From Muribaculaceae bacterium Isolate-037 (Harlan) (lineage in GTDB: Bacteria > Bacteroidota > Bacteroidia > Bacteroidales > Muribaculaceae): a stretch of 64,000 nucleotides of DNA. The notes under the pieces are model-generated. The model ran no database searches. It was given only the letters and a program-made list of their open reading frames with translations, and was not told the origin of the DNA. Location: assembly GCA_003762615.1 (NCBI GenBank), contig RIAZ01000002.1, positions 305,897 through 369,896 on the forward strand. Reading direction: 5' to 3'. Shown here piece after piece: positions 36,350-45,569 of this stretch. Position 1 is the first letter of the stretch. Every line of letters begins with the position of its first letter. The translations under genes were made by a program, and so were the position numbers.

Positions 36350-37912
36350 TTAATCTATATTCTCGATAATCCATGAGTCCAAAGTACGGGTCACTGTGGA
36401 GAATACTGCCCCTATCAGCACTTTCTTACGAGGATCAATCATATATGGGTGCATGTAGCCTTTCTCCTTTATCTGGGATATTGCATTTTTAGCTGATCCA
36501 TCTATTTTAAATTCAAATATATAGATATAATCAGAAGTCATCAATATCATATCGCATCTTCCTCCGGCAGAATGTATTTCTGTGCGGGCCTCATAGCCTA
36601 ACATCCAAACCACAATCGCCATCATATTTTGAAAATGCACCTCTTTATCCGGTTCGGTCTCTGAAGTGGCTGATGCAAACAGACTCTTCAAGCGAACCAT
36701 GAATGACTCCACATCTCCATGATTGACATCATTTATGAATTTCAAGGTATCGAAAACACCGTTCCTTACGTTTTTGGGGAAGAAATATCCGGCGAGGGAG
36801 TTCCAGAGGCTTTTGGAAACCTCTGTATTGGGATAGCCGAGAGTGTATCTTTCGGTGGTTTCATCATAACCTTTTATAGTGAGATAACCTGTCTGGTAGA
36901 GAAGCGGAACAATGTCTGTCGTAAGATTCGATATGTCGCTCAACTGGTCGGCACTTCTTTGCGCTCCATCAAATTCCGACAATTCAAAATGATATGTCGT
37001 TATCAACCGGATAAGGAATCCCGGTGTCGCTGTGGCAAACCAATAGTTGCGCAACCTCTGTTCGGCAAATGCATATAGCACGCTTATCGGATTGTAGATG
37101 TCTTCTCCTGATTCCGCGAAATGATACCCATCATATCTTGTCTTCAGGTCATCCCATATCTTCTGCACGCTATTGCCAGTATTTGCCGCCAGCACGTCGA
37201 CCGACTCTCTGAAATATTCATACATCTCTTTCTGCGTTATGCCGCAAATGGCATTATACGCCGGACTAAGGGATATGTCGCGTAAGTTGTTCAATCCACT
37301 GAATATCGACACTTTATTAAATTTTGTAACTCCCGTCAGGAATACAAATCTTACAAACTCATCACTTGCCTTCAGCACTGAATAGAATCCTCTCAGTTCC
37401 TCCCTTACCGTATCATGCAGTTCTGATTTGTCAAGAGTGTCAAGCAATGGCTTGTCATATTCATCAATCAACACCACTACCTTTTTCCCTGACTGTAAAA
37501 ATGCCTTTTCAATCAACGACATGAATCTTACAGAAATCGATCCCTTGCAATCGCAACCATATTCCCTCTCCCAACGAGACAGGTAATAATCTATCTTACC
37601 TCTCACTTTCTCGACACTATCATAATTCTCGGCACTTAGGTCAAAACGGAATACCGGATGCATTTCCCAGTCTGTCTCCAAGGCATCAATCTTCAATCCT
37701 ACAAAAAGATTGCGGCGTCCTTTAAAATATGATTCCAGTGTAGATGTCAGCAGGCTCTTTCCGAACCGTCGCGGACGGCTCAGGAAGCAGTATTTTATGC
37801 CGGTTACCAACTCATATACCAGATCTGTCTTATCAACGTATAGGAATTTCCCCTCTATGATTTCCGCAAAAGAGGAACGGTCAACTGGATATTTTGCCGG
37901 CATTCGTAACAT
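36350..37912 (-). CDS. AAA ATPase with C-terminal PD-(D/E)XK nuclease-like domain
   Basis: This 520-residue protein is of the type common in multiple copies in Bacteroidales genomes. The N-terminal AAA domain starts with KYPVDRSSFAEIIEG and YVDKT, followed by a Walker A variant RPRRFGKS and Walker B VVVLIDEYDKPLLD. The C-terminal domain has GGRCDMIL and IYIFEFKIDGSAKNA, which supply the D...ExK pattern of a restriction-like nuclease fold. The length is typical (about 520). The biological role of this family is not settled; mobile-element or defence association has been suggested. It appears intact and has its own -7 box. Confidence 0.88.
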   Translation of the reverse strand: MLRMPAKYPVDRSSFAEIIEGKFLYVDKTDLVYELVTGIKYCFLSRPRRFGKSLLTSTLESYFKGRRNLFVGLKIDALETDWEMHPVFRFDLSAENYDSVEKVRGKIDYYLSRWEREYGCDCKGSISVRFMSLIEKAFLQSGKKVVVLIDEYDKPLLDTLDKSELHDTVREELRGFYSVLKASDEFVRFVFLTGVTKFNKVSIFSGLNNLRDISLSPAYNAICGITQKEMYEYFRESVDVLAANTGNSVQKIWDDLKTRYDGYHFAESGEDIYNPISVLYAFAEQRLRNYWFATATPGFLIRLITTYHFELSEFDGAQRSADQLSDISNLTTDIVPLLYQTGYLTIKGYDETTERYTLGYPNTEVSKSLWNSLAGYFFPKNVRNGVFDTLKFINDVNHGDVESFMVRLKSLFASATSETEPDKEVHFQNMMAIVVWMLGYEARTEIHSAGGRCDMILMTSDYIYIFEFKIDGSAKNAISQIKEKGYMHPYMIDPRKKVLIGAVFSTVTRTLDSWIIENID

Positions 37913-37939
37913 ATATTCGTGATGTTTCTGATATTTTTA

Positions 37940-37947
37940 CAAAGATA
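37940..37947 (-). promoter_or_regulatory. -7 box of the AAA ATPase/nuclease gene
   Basis: TATCTTTG on the minus strand lies 27 bp before the ATG. The remaining spacer to 38155 shows no other clear element. Confidence 0.5.
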
Positions 37948-38155
37948 ACGTTTATTTATTGATTGTTTATACCTTTTGATATGATTTTTCATCATTTTTA
38001 GGGATTGTAGGCACCGTTTATGATTGTTAATTTTGTAATGACATTATTTCAGGTCATAAATCCGGATTACGTTGTATCGTAGCCGTAAGCCTGAGTTATT
38101 TGTTATGATGAATGAATGATGTCTTTGTATTTATTTTTTAAAACAGCGTATTATT

Positions 38156-38914
38156 ATGAATAATGAGATATGGATATGTGCTGCCGGGTTGGGTCTGTCT
38201 TCGCTATTGGGGTCGGCACTCGGTGCACTCATCAAGAATATACCACATAAGTGGAATGACATTTTCCTCGGTTATTGCGGTGGCATGATGCTGGCTGCGT
38301 CTATTGTGTGTCTTATAATACCCTCTGTGGAGATGCTTGATGGCGTGAGCCTGTGGCAGGCTCTGCTCGGAGTGATTGCCGGAGTGGCTATTATTTCGAT
38401 GCTCGACCATTTCACCCCTCACCTTCACCGTCTCTCCGGACTGGAGGATATGGAGCATCACAGCACCAAGTCTGCCAATCGGGTACTGCTTTTCGTAATG
38501 GCTATTGCCATCCATAAATTTCCGGAAGGGGTAGCCACCGGCATATCGTTCGACGGTGGCGACAGCACCGGTTCCTACAGTCTTGCCATAGCGATAGCCT
38601 TACAGAATATTCCGGAAGGTATGGTGGTGGTGACGCCTCTTATCCTTGTCGGCATCAAGGGGCTGAGGGTGCTGCTTGTGTCACTCTCCGTAGCCCTGCT
38701 TGAGACTGTGGGTGTAATTGCCGGATATATGCTCGGAGAGATCTCATCCATGCTGCTCCCATTCCTGCTTGCCACTGCTGGAGGAGCGATGCTATACGTG
38801 ATCAGCGATGAGATGATTCCGGAGACTCACGCCCACGGATTTGAGAAATTAGCCACATACGCACTTATTGCGGGAGTGATGACGATGCTGGCGATTGAAA
38901 AATTTGCGGAATAA
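38156..38914 (+). CDS. ZIP family divalent metal transporter
   Basis: This 252-residue inner-membrane protein has about eight hydrophobic helices. The ZIP metal-site motifs are present in helices 4 and 5: HKFPEGVATG and QNIPEGMVV. A cytoplasmic loop holds a histidine cluster (DHFTPHLHRL... EHHSTK). It probably imports Zn2+ or related cations, as ZupT/GufA-type proteins do. It is a single gene and is unlinked functionally to its neighbours. Confidence 0.92.
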   Translation: MNNEIWICAAGLGLSSLLGSALGALIKNIPHKWNDIFLGYCGGMMLAASIVCLIIPSVEMLDGVSLWQALLGVIAGVAIISMLDHFTPHLHRLSGLEDMEHHSTKSANRVLLFVMAIAIHKFPEGVATGISFDGGDSTGSYSLAIAIALQNIPEGMVVVTPLILVGIKGLRVLLVSLSVALLETVGVIAGYMLGEISSMLLPFLLATAGGAMLYVISDEMIPETHAHGFEKLATYALIAGVMTMLAIEKFAE

Positions 38915-38951
38915 AAATTTGCAGTTACTTATCTTGTTAAAAATATTTTAT

Positions 38952-38959
38952 TATCTTTG
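38952..38959 (+). promoter_or_regulatory. -7 box of the TPR/HTH regulator gene
   Basis: TATCTTTG lies 54 bp before the ATG at 39014, just after the ZIP gene stop. It separates the regulator from the transporter transcript. Confidence 0.55.
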
Positions 38960-39013
38960 CGACAGAAACGAGTTGAAGTTGTTTCGGCAACTCATATTAC
39001 AATTTAATCTGAC

Positions 39014-40729
39014 ATGCAGAAACTCATATTTTTACACTTCATCCTTATCCTCTCTCTCCTGTCTACTGCAAATTGCAATGCCGCTTTCGAACGCGATGCC
39101 GACTACTATATCCATACCCTTGATTCACTGCTCACCCGACAGTCAGACTTGGAAAGGGATAAACTGATACGTATCGCCGATATTAATGATAAGAAACGGA
39201 ATGCGTCTTCCGTGTTCGACAGATTTATGACCAATGGTCTTCTCGCTGAAGAGTATTCCACATACCGTGCCGACTCTGCCTTGAAATATATTGATATTTC
39301 TCTTGATCTTGCGGAGAAGAGCGGCAATGAGGAATGGACAGCAAGGACCCTTATCAGCAAGGCTAACCTCCTTACAAGCACAGGGCTGCTTAACGAGGCT
39401 TCAGAAGTGATGAACAGAATCAACCGCGAACGTCTGCCGGAAGAGTTACTGCCGGATTATTATGGGGAGATGATATATCTATATAGTCATCTCGGCAACT
39501 ATGCCGGAGGCGATACAAATGAATATTACCGACGCGAACGCGCCTATAAGGATTCCATAATGTCTGTGATCACTCCCTCCCACCCCGACTATCTATGGTA
39601 TAAGGGATGGGATATTCTCGGCACCGACAAGACTGACCCTTCATTGATTCCGGCTCTCAGGGAACGTCTCGCCTCTTCCAAGCTAAACTCCCGACGTGAT
39701 GCAAAGGATGCCTATATCCTGTCGAAGCTATATGAATGGCAGGGCGACAAGGAGAATTTCAAGAAGTTTATGGTGATTTCATCCATCATTGACGTGAAAA
39801 CCGCCAATGCCGAGATTGCATCGCTTGAAGAGCTTGCAAAGATTATGTTTGAGGAGAAGCAGATCGACCATGCCTATACGTTCATAAACTATAGCCTTAA
39901 CCAAGCTCGTGATTTCCCTAACCGAGTGCGTATACTGTCGATAACAAAGACTATCGACAAGATAAATCTCGCATATCAGGAGCGCAACAGGATGCAGGAG
40001 AAACGGATCAGGATTTTCCTGACGTTGGTGTGCATTCTGGCAGTGATACTCATCGCCACCGTCACCATAATCATCATTCAGAACAAACGTCTGAAGAGAC
40101 AACGCTCCAATCTTGACGAGGCAAACAAGAGGCTAAACCAGCATCTCGAGCAGCTCTCCACCGCTCAGTCGCAGCTTGCCGAAGCGAATGGAAAATTGCA
40201 GGAACTCAACCAAAGCCTGATCGCAAAGAATGATGAACTGAACGAGGCGAACTACGTCAAGGAGGAGTATATCGGATATATTTTCACGATATGCTCAAAC
40301 TATATCCGCAAACTGGAGGAGTTCCGCAAGAGCATACACGTGAAGGCTGTCACCCGCAAATATAAGGCTATCGAGGAATGTACGTCTGATTCAAATTTCA
40401 TGAAGGATGAGCTGAAGGATTTCTACAACAGCTTTGATTCCGTATTCCTCCACATATATCCGGATTTCGTCAAGGACTTCAATTCTCTCCTGCAACCCGA
40501 CAAGCAGATCACGACGAAGGAGGGCGAGCTGCTCAACACAGAGTTGAGAATCTATGCCCTCGTCAGACTCGGAATTACCGACAGCGTGAAGATTGCAGAG
40601 TTTCTACACTGCTCTCCACAGACAGTCTACAACAACCGCTTCCGCGTGCGCAACAAGGCGATAATACCGAAGGAAAACTTCGCTGAGACTGTCAGGACGC
40701 TTGGAAAATTCATGGAACGACCCTCTTGA
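39014..40729 (+). CDS. Membrane-anchored TPR regulator with cytoplasmic coiled coil and HTH (DUF6377-like)
   Basis: This 571-residue protein has a signal peptide (1-20) and a periplasmic helical repeat (TPR-like) domain up to about 325. A single membrane helix (about 333-355) and a strong coiled coil (357-415) follow. The cytoplasmic domain ends in a LuxR-type helix-turn-helix (SVKIAEFLHCSPQTVYNNRFRVRNKA, about 523-550). It has no kinase or receiver motifs. It is placed immediately upstream of the SusC operon in the same direction, with 277 bp between, matching the position of BT3309. It probably senses a glycan signal in the periplasm and activates the downstream PUL directly. Confidence 0.82.
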   Translation: MQKLIFLHFILILSLLSTANCNAAFERDADYYIHTLDSLLTRQSDLERDKLIRIADINDKKRNASSVFDRFMTNGLLAEEYSTYRADSALKYIDISLDLAEKSGNEEWTARTLISKANLLTSTGLLNEASEVMNRINRERLPEELLPDYYGEMIYLYSHLGNYAGGDTNEYYRRERAYKDSIMSVITPSHPDYLWYKGWDILGTDKTDPSLIPALRERLASSKLNSRRDAKDAYILSKLYEWQGDKENFKKFMVISSIIDVKTANAEIASLEELAKIMFEEKQIDHAYTFINYSLNQARDFPNRVRILSITKTIDKINLAYQERNRMQEKRIRIFLTLVCILAVILIATVTIIIIQNKRLKRQRSNLDEANKRLNQHLEQLSTAQSQLAEANGKLQELNQSLIAKNDELNEANYVKEEYIGYIFTICSNYIRKLEEFRKSIHVKAVTRKYKAIEECTSDSNFMKDELKDFYNSFDSVFLHIYPDFVKDFNSLLQPDKQITTKEGELLNTELRIYALVRLGITDSVKIAEFLHCSPQTVYNNRFRVRNKAIIPKENFAETVRTLGKFMERPS

Positions 40730-40879
40730 AATGCTCATCGACGGTTGCCATAAGCGTATCTCACACTTACTTTTTTAGATTATCCGACAACTATCATTAC
40801 ATTAATTATCACTATCTTACAAATAAACAGAGTTTACCTCACTCATTTACTCCGGCATACAACCCTAATCTTTTTATCA

Positions 40880-40887
40880 TAATTTTG
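40880..40887 (+). promoter_or_regulatory. -7 box of the beta-glucan SusC operon
   Basis: TAATTTTG is present with no TTTG at -33, suggesting activator dependence. The expected transcription start (near 40893) falls at the base of the inverted repeat that follows. Confidence 0.6.
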
Positions 40888-40888
40888 C

Positions 40889-40954
40889 ACCATCGGAATT
40901 AGCAATGGATTCGGCATTACGCTGACCGACCGGGTCCATTCTAATTCCGATGGT
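40889..40954 (+). promoter_or_regulatory. Long leader hairpin at the start of the SusC transcript
   Basis: ACCATCGGAATTAG (40889-40902) is perfectly complementary to CTAATTCCGATGGT (40941-40954). After one unpaired base, AATGGA pairs with TCCATT, giving about 20 bp in a 66-nt element. There is no U-run. The hairpin would form the very 5' end of the mRNA, or the DNA palindrome could be an operator. Confidence 0.7.
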
Positions 40955-41006
40955 CAATTCACTATAAACAGGAAAAACCATAAAACTCATTAACAAACCA
41001 CAAATC

Positions 41007-43976
41007 ATGAAAGCGAAGTTTAATCTTCTACCATTAGCTTTATTATTGGTCATGGTGTTCTCAAGTGGCTTCTCGGCATTTGCCGCCGACTTCAAGGCAT
41101 CAGGAACCGTGACAGACAAAAGCGACGAACCGCTTATCGGAGTTACCGTCGGAGTAAAAGGGAATCCGGGTGTAGGCACCGTGACCGACATCGACGGCGG
41201 ATTTACCCTCCAGGTGCCACAGGGCTCCACTCTCGTATTCTCATACGTAGGCTGCATTACAAAAGAGCTTGCCGCCGCTGCCGACATGAAAGTCGTGCTT
41301 GACGACGACAGCGAGAATCTTGAGGAAGTTGTGGTGATCGGCTACGGCACAGTGAAACGCAAAGACCTCACCACAGCCGTCTCCACAGTAGGCGGAAAGG
41401 ATATCGACAACCGTCCGATCATCTCCGCAGCCCAGGCTCTTCAAGGTAAGGCTGCAGGTATCGCGGTTTCATCACCCAACGGCGCACCCGGCGGCGGCAT
41501 GACAATCCGCGTCAGAGGCACCACGTCAATGAACGGCTCCAACGACCCTCTTTATGTAGTGGACGGAGTGCCCGTTGACAACATCAGCTTCCTCGCGCCC
41601 AACGACATCGAGAGCATGCAGATCCTAAAGGATGCTTCCGCCGCTGCAATCTACGGTTCGCGTGGTGCAAACGGTGTGATCCTCATCTCCACAAAACATG
41701 CATCATCAGGCAAGGCACAGGTATCCCTCAACATACAGGGCGGTTTCACACGCGTAGTGAAGAAAATCGACGTGCTCAACTATATGCAATATAAGGAGCT
41801 TCAGGATGAGATCGGACTAGTGGCTGTGCCCGACGGACTTTCCGACATGACCGACTGGCAGGACGAGACATTCCGCACCGGATCCACACAGAACTACAAC
41901 GTCAGCATATCGCAAGCCACCGAAAAGCTCAAATACTTCTTCTCCGGCGGCTACCAGCGCGACGGCGGTATCATCAAAGCGTCATTCTATCAGCGATACA
42001 ACTTCCGCATGAATGTGGAAAGCGAGCTCTATAAATGGCTTACAGCCAAAACCAATGTATCTTACTCTGACTATTCCTCAAACGGGGGCGGCGCAATGGG
42101 CACGGGGGCAAGCCGTGGCGGTGTAATCCTGTCCACTATCAACACCCCTACCTACGCCCCCATCTGGGATCCTGAAAAGCCGGAGCAGTACTACAACAAT
42201 TTCTACGGCGTCAACCTCCAGCATCCGGTGGAGAACATCGCCCGCCAGAAATACAACCGCGACCGCGAGAACCGTATCATCGCATCAGGCGAACTTCTCT
42301 TCACGTTCATTCCCGGTCTGACTCTCCAGAGCAAATTCACTCTTGACCGCCGTAACGCGCTCAACACCACATTCCTTGATCCTGTCACCACCACTCGCGG
42401 ACGCGAGCAGTATGGAGAAGGTAGCGACAACAGAAACCAGAACACCGTCCTCACTTGGGATAACATCCTCAACTGGAAACATGAGTTTGGCAAACATGGT
42501 CTTGACATCATGGCTGGTTCATCCTGGACAGACTCTGACTACCGCAACAGCTATATCAGCGGATCCCACTACCGCGACGACAAGATCCAGACTCTTAACG
42601 CAGCCAACAAGATCGGTCTCGGCGGTGCTGGTTCAGCAGCTTCAGAATGGGCGATCATGTCATATCTCGGACGCGTGGCATACAACTATGACTCACGCTA
42701 CCTCCTCACTGCCAACATCCGTTACGACGGTTCTTCAAAACTTCATCCCGACCATCGCTGGAAAGCATTCCCGTCAGTTTCTGCCGCTTGGCGCGTGAAT
42801 CAGGAGTCATTTATGGAGAACATCAACTGGATCAGCGATCTCAAGCTGCGTGGCGGCTGGGGTAAGACCGGCAACCAGGGTGGTATCGGCGACTACGCTT
42901 ATCTCCAGAGATACAACATAAACCGTGTGCCCTGGTATGAGGAGGGTAAGGAGAATGCAGTGCCCACAATCACACAGGCAAACCTCCGCACAACCGACCT
43001 CACTTGGGAAACCACCACACAATGGGGTATCGGTGTAGACTTCTCGGTGCTCAACAGCCGACTGAACCTCGCTGCCGACTACTATTATAAGAAAACCACC
43101 GACATGCTTATGTGGGTGTCGCTTCCCGCCGGTGCTGCCGCTGCAAGCTCAATCCAGCGAAACGAAGGCGAGATGGTCAACAAAGGTTTCGAGTTCTCAA
43201 TCACGTCACACAACTTCCAGGGTGATTTCACTTGGGACACAGAGTTCAACATGTCGTTCAACCGCAACAAACTCACCAAGCTCTCACTCCAGAAGATATA
43301 TACAGATGCCAAGACGTCTGATTACGTCAACGAGAACGTTGTACGCAACGAGCCGGGACGTCCGCTCGGCGGATTCTACGGCTACATAAGCGACGGTGTT
43401 GACCCAGAAACCGGCGAGCTCATGTATCGCGACCTCAACGGCGACGAACGTATCTCATCTTCCGACCGTACATATATCGGCGACCCGAACCCCGACTTCA
43501 CTTACGGCATGACCAACTCATTCTCTTGGAAAGGGTTCAACCTGAGCATCTTCCTTCAGGGTTCTTACGGCAACGACATCTTCAATGCTTCAAGAATGGA
43601 GACAGAGGGTATGTATGACGGCAAAAACCAGACCACACGCGTGCTCAACCGCTGGAGAATACCCGGACAGATCACCGACGTGCCTAAGGCAGGCTACGAC
43701 ATGAAGAACTCCACATATTTCGTGGAAGACGGCAGCTATCTGCGTATCAAGGATATCTCCCTGTCATACAACATCTCCGGCAAATGGATGGATAAGATCG
43801 GCATCTCCAAGATACAGCCTTACTTCACTGCATCCAACGTCTACACTTTCACCAAGTACAAGGGCTTCGACCCGGAGGTTAACCAGTGGGGCAACAGCGG
43901 TGCCGTTCAGGGAATCGACTGGGGCACATATCCTCAGTGCAGAAGCTATGTAATCGGTCTTAACGTAACCTTTTAA
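41007..43976 (+). CDS. SusC/RagA family TonB-dependent transporter
   Basis: This 989-residue outer-membrane oligosaccharide importer has a signal peptide ending at AFAAD. A carboxypeptidase-regulatory-like domain (about 30-105), EEVVVIGYGTV TonB box, plug with VRGTTSM and IYGSRGANGVILI, and a barrel ending YVIGLNVTF follow. It is not closely similar to the two fructan SusCs in the barrel. It heads SusD, GH30, a SusE/F-like lipoprotein and GH3, which points to beta-1,6-glucan oligosaccharides as cargo, as in BT3310. Confidence 0.97.
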   Translation: MKAKFNLLPLALLLVMVFSSGFSAFAADFKASGTVTDKSDEPLIGVTVGVKGNPGVGTVTDIDGGFTLQVPQGSTLVFSYVGCITKELAAAADMKVVLDDDSENLEEVVVIGYGTVKRKDLTTAVSTVGGKDIDNRPIISAAQALQGKAAGIAVSSPNGAPGGGMTIRVRGTTSMNGSNDPLYVVDGVPVDNISFLAPNDIESMQILKDASAAAIYGSRGANGVILISTKHASSGKAQVSLNIQGGFTRVVKKIDVLNYMQYKELQDEIGLVAVPDGLSDMTDWQDETFRTGSTQNYNVSISQATEKLKYFFSGGYQRDGGIIKASFYQRYNFRMNVESELYKWLTAKTNVSYSDYSSNGGGAMGTGASRGGVILSTINTPTYAPIWDPEKPEQYYNNFYGVNLQHPVENIARQKYNRDRENRIIASGELLFTFIPGLTLQSKFTLDRRNALNTTFLDPVTTTRGREQYGEGSDNRNQNTVLTWDNILNWKHEFGKHGLDIMAGSSWTDSDYRNSYISGSHYRDDKIQTLNAANKIGLGGAGSAASEWAIMSYLGRVAYNYDSRYLLTANIRYDGSSKLHPDHRWKAFPSVSAAWRVNQESFMENINWISDLKLRGGWGKTGNQGGIGDYAYLQRYNINRVPWYEEGKENAVPTITQANLRTTDLTWETTTQWGIGVDFSVLNSRLNLAADYYYKKTTDMLMWVSLPAGAAAASSIQRNEGEMVNKGFEFSITSHNFQGDFTWDTEFNMSFNRNKLTKLSLQKIYTDAKTSDYVNENVVRNEPGRPLGGFYGYISDGVDPETGELMYRDLNGDERISSSDRTYIGDPNPDFTYGMTNSFSWKGFNLSIFLQGSYGNDIFNASRMETEGMYDGKNQTTRVLNRWRIPGQITDVPKAGYDMKNSTYFVEDGSYLRIKDISLSYNISGKWMDKIGISKIQPYFTASNVYTFTKYKGFDPEVNQWGNSGAVQGIDWGTYPQCRSYVIGLNVTF

Positions 43977-43988
43977 TTTCGAATCTAA

Positions 43989-45518
43989 ATGAAAAAGCTA
44001 TATATTTCAGGCATCATTGCCGCTGCGGGCATGTTTACAGGATGCTCCACACAATATGATCCCGTGTCGGACTATTCCGACGTGACAGAAGGAATCACCG
44101 AAGACAAGGAGGAGATTGTCTTCCCCAACCGCGCCTCTGTAGAGAGCTACATGACCACCATGTATCAGGGCAAGCTCCGCGACCGTCAGGAACACTGGCA
44201 TCTTGACAAACTCCTCATCGCGGAATGTCACTCCGACAACGCATACGCCGGAACCACCGGTGCCGAGGTACAGCCATACGAAGACAACTCCATCGAGGGA
44301 TCTAACTCTGTAGTTGCCCGTGACTGGAACCGTTTCATGGAGGATGCCGCATACGCCACAAAACTTATCGTAAACATCGATAAGGTGGCTGACGGAAGCC
44401 TCAGCGACTCGGAGGTGAACACCTATAGGGCACAGGCGATGATCTACCGCGCCATGATCTGGTTTGACATGGTGAGAATGTGGGGAGATATACCGGTAAT
44501 CAAGACAGTAGCCGGAAATATCACTGCCGACAATATCGAAGACTCCTACCATGCATATTTCCCTGCACAGAACACGGAATTGGAGGCTTATCAGGCTATC
44601 GAAGAGGATCTTCTTGAAGCCGTGAAATATGCTCCCGATGCAAAGGGCGACAAGACCATATTCTCCAAAGGATTGGCAAAGGCTCTTCTCTGCAAGGTGT
44701 ATGCCGAGAAACCTCTCCGCGACTATTCCAAGGTGATCAAATATGCTGATGAACTTGCAGCCGACGGATACGACCTCATCGACGACTATACCCACCTCTA
44801 CGGTGTGGATGGTGCGGTAAAGGATGGATTCACTGCAATGCCTCTCGAGCTCAACACGAAAGAGTCTATCTTTGAGGTGCAATACCCTTCCGGTTCAGGC
44901 AACTGGGAATCATGGATGTATGGACGTACCCTTGAAAATTGGGACTATTCCTTCACATGGGCAAAATGGGTGACTCCTTCACGCGACCTCATCAATGCAT
45001 TCGATGCCGAGGGCGACAAGATCCGCAAAAACGAGAGCATCGTGTTCTACGAATGTGGATGGAGCAACTACTACCCCTCCGACAACTACGCATTCATGTA
45101 CAAATGCCGTTCTGCCTACATCTCCAACATCAAATACCGTTATGCCGACATCCTTCTCCTGAAAGCTGAGGCATACATCATGGGTGAGAGCCAGAACCTC
45201 AGTGCAGCTGCCGACATCATTGACCGCATACGCGAACGTGCCGGACTCAACAAGCTTCCCCAGTCGGCACGCGCCAACAAGGAATCCATGCTTAATGCCT
45301 ACCTGAAGGAGCGTCGTCTTGAGCTTGCCTTCGAGGGTGAACGCTGGTTTGACCTCGTGCGTCTCGACAAGGTGGAGGAAGTAATGAACGCAGTCTTCGC
45401 TAAGGATAGCGGACGCCATGCCCAGAAGACCCCCTTCACGCAGAACTCCTACCGTCTGCCCATCCCGCAGTCAGTGCTTGACTCCAACGACAATCTCGTG
45501 CAGAACCCCGGCTATTGA
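43989..45518 (+). CDS. SusD/RagB family outer-membrane lipoprotein
   Basis: This 509-residue SusC partner starts 12 bp after the SusC stop. The signal peptide ends at FTGC (Cys19). The RAMIWFDMVRMWGD helix, RYADILLLKAEAY, RRLELAFEGERWFDLVR and C-terminal RLPIPQSVLDSN segments are typical of SusD. It would recognise the glucan at the surface; the specificity is inferred from the GH30 and GH3 genes alongside. Confidence 0.96.
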   Translation: MKKLYISGIIAAAGMFTGCSTQYDPVSDYSDVTEGITEDKEEIVFPNRASVESYMTTMYQGKLRDRQEHWHLDKLLIAECHSDNAYAGTTGAEVQPYEDNSIEGSNSVVARDWNRFMEDAAYATKLIVNIDKVADGSLSDSEVNTYRAQAMIYRAMIWFDMVRMWGDIPVIKTVAGNITADNIEDSYHAYFPAQNTELEAYQAIEEDLLEAVKYAPDAKGDKTIFSKGLAKALLCKVYAEKPLRDYSKVIKYADELAADGYDLIDDYTHLYGVDGAVKDGFTAMPLELNTKESIFEVQYPSGSGNWESWMYGRTLENWDYSFTWAKWVTPSRDLINAFDAEGDKIRKNESIVFYECGWSNYYPSDNYAFMYKCRSAYISNIKYRYADILLLKAEAYIMGESQNLSAAADIIDRIRERAGLNKLPQSARANKESMLNAYLKERRLELAFEGERWFDLVRLDKVEEVMNAVFAKDSGRHAQKTPFTQNSYRLPIPQSVLDSNDNLVQNPGY

Positions 45519-45569
45519 TGAAGCCGCATTAACCTCAATATTTAAAATCATCGCAAAATCTGAAAAATC

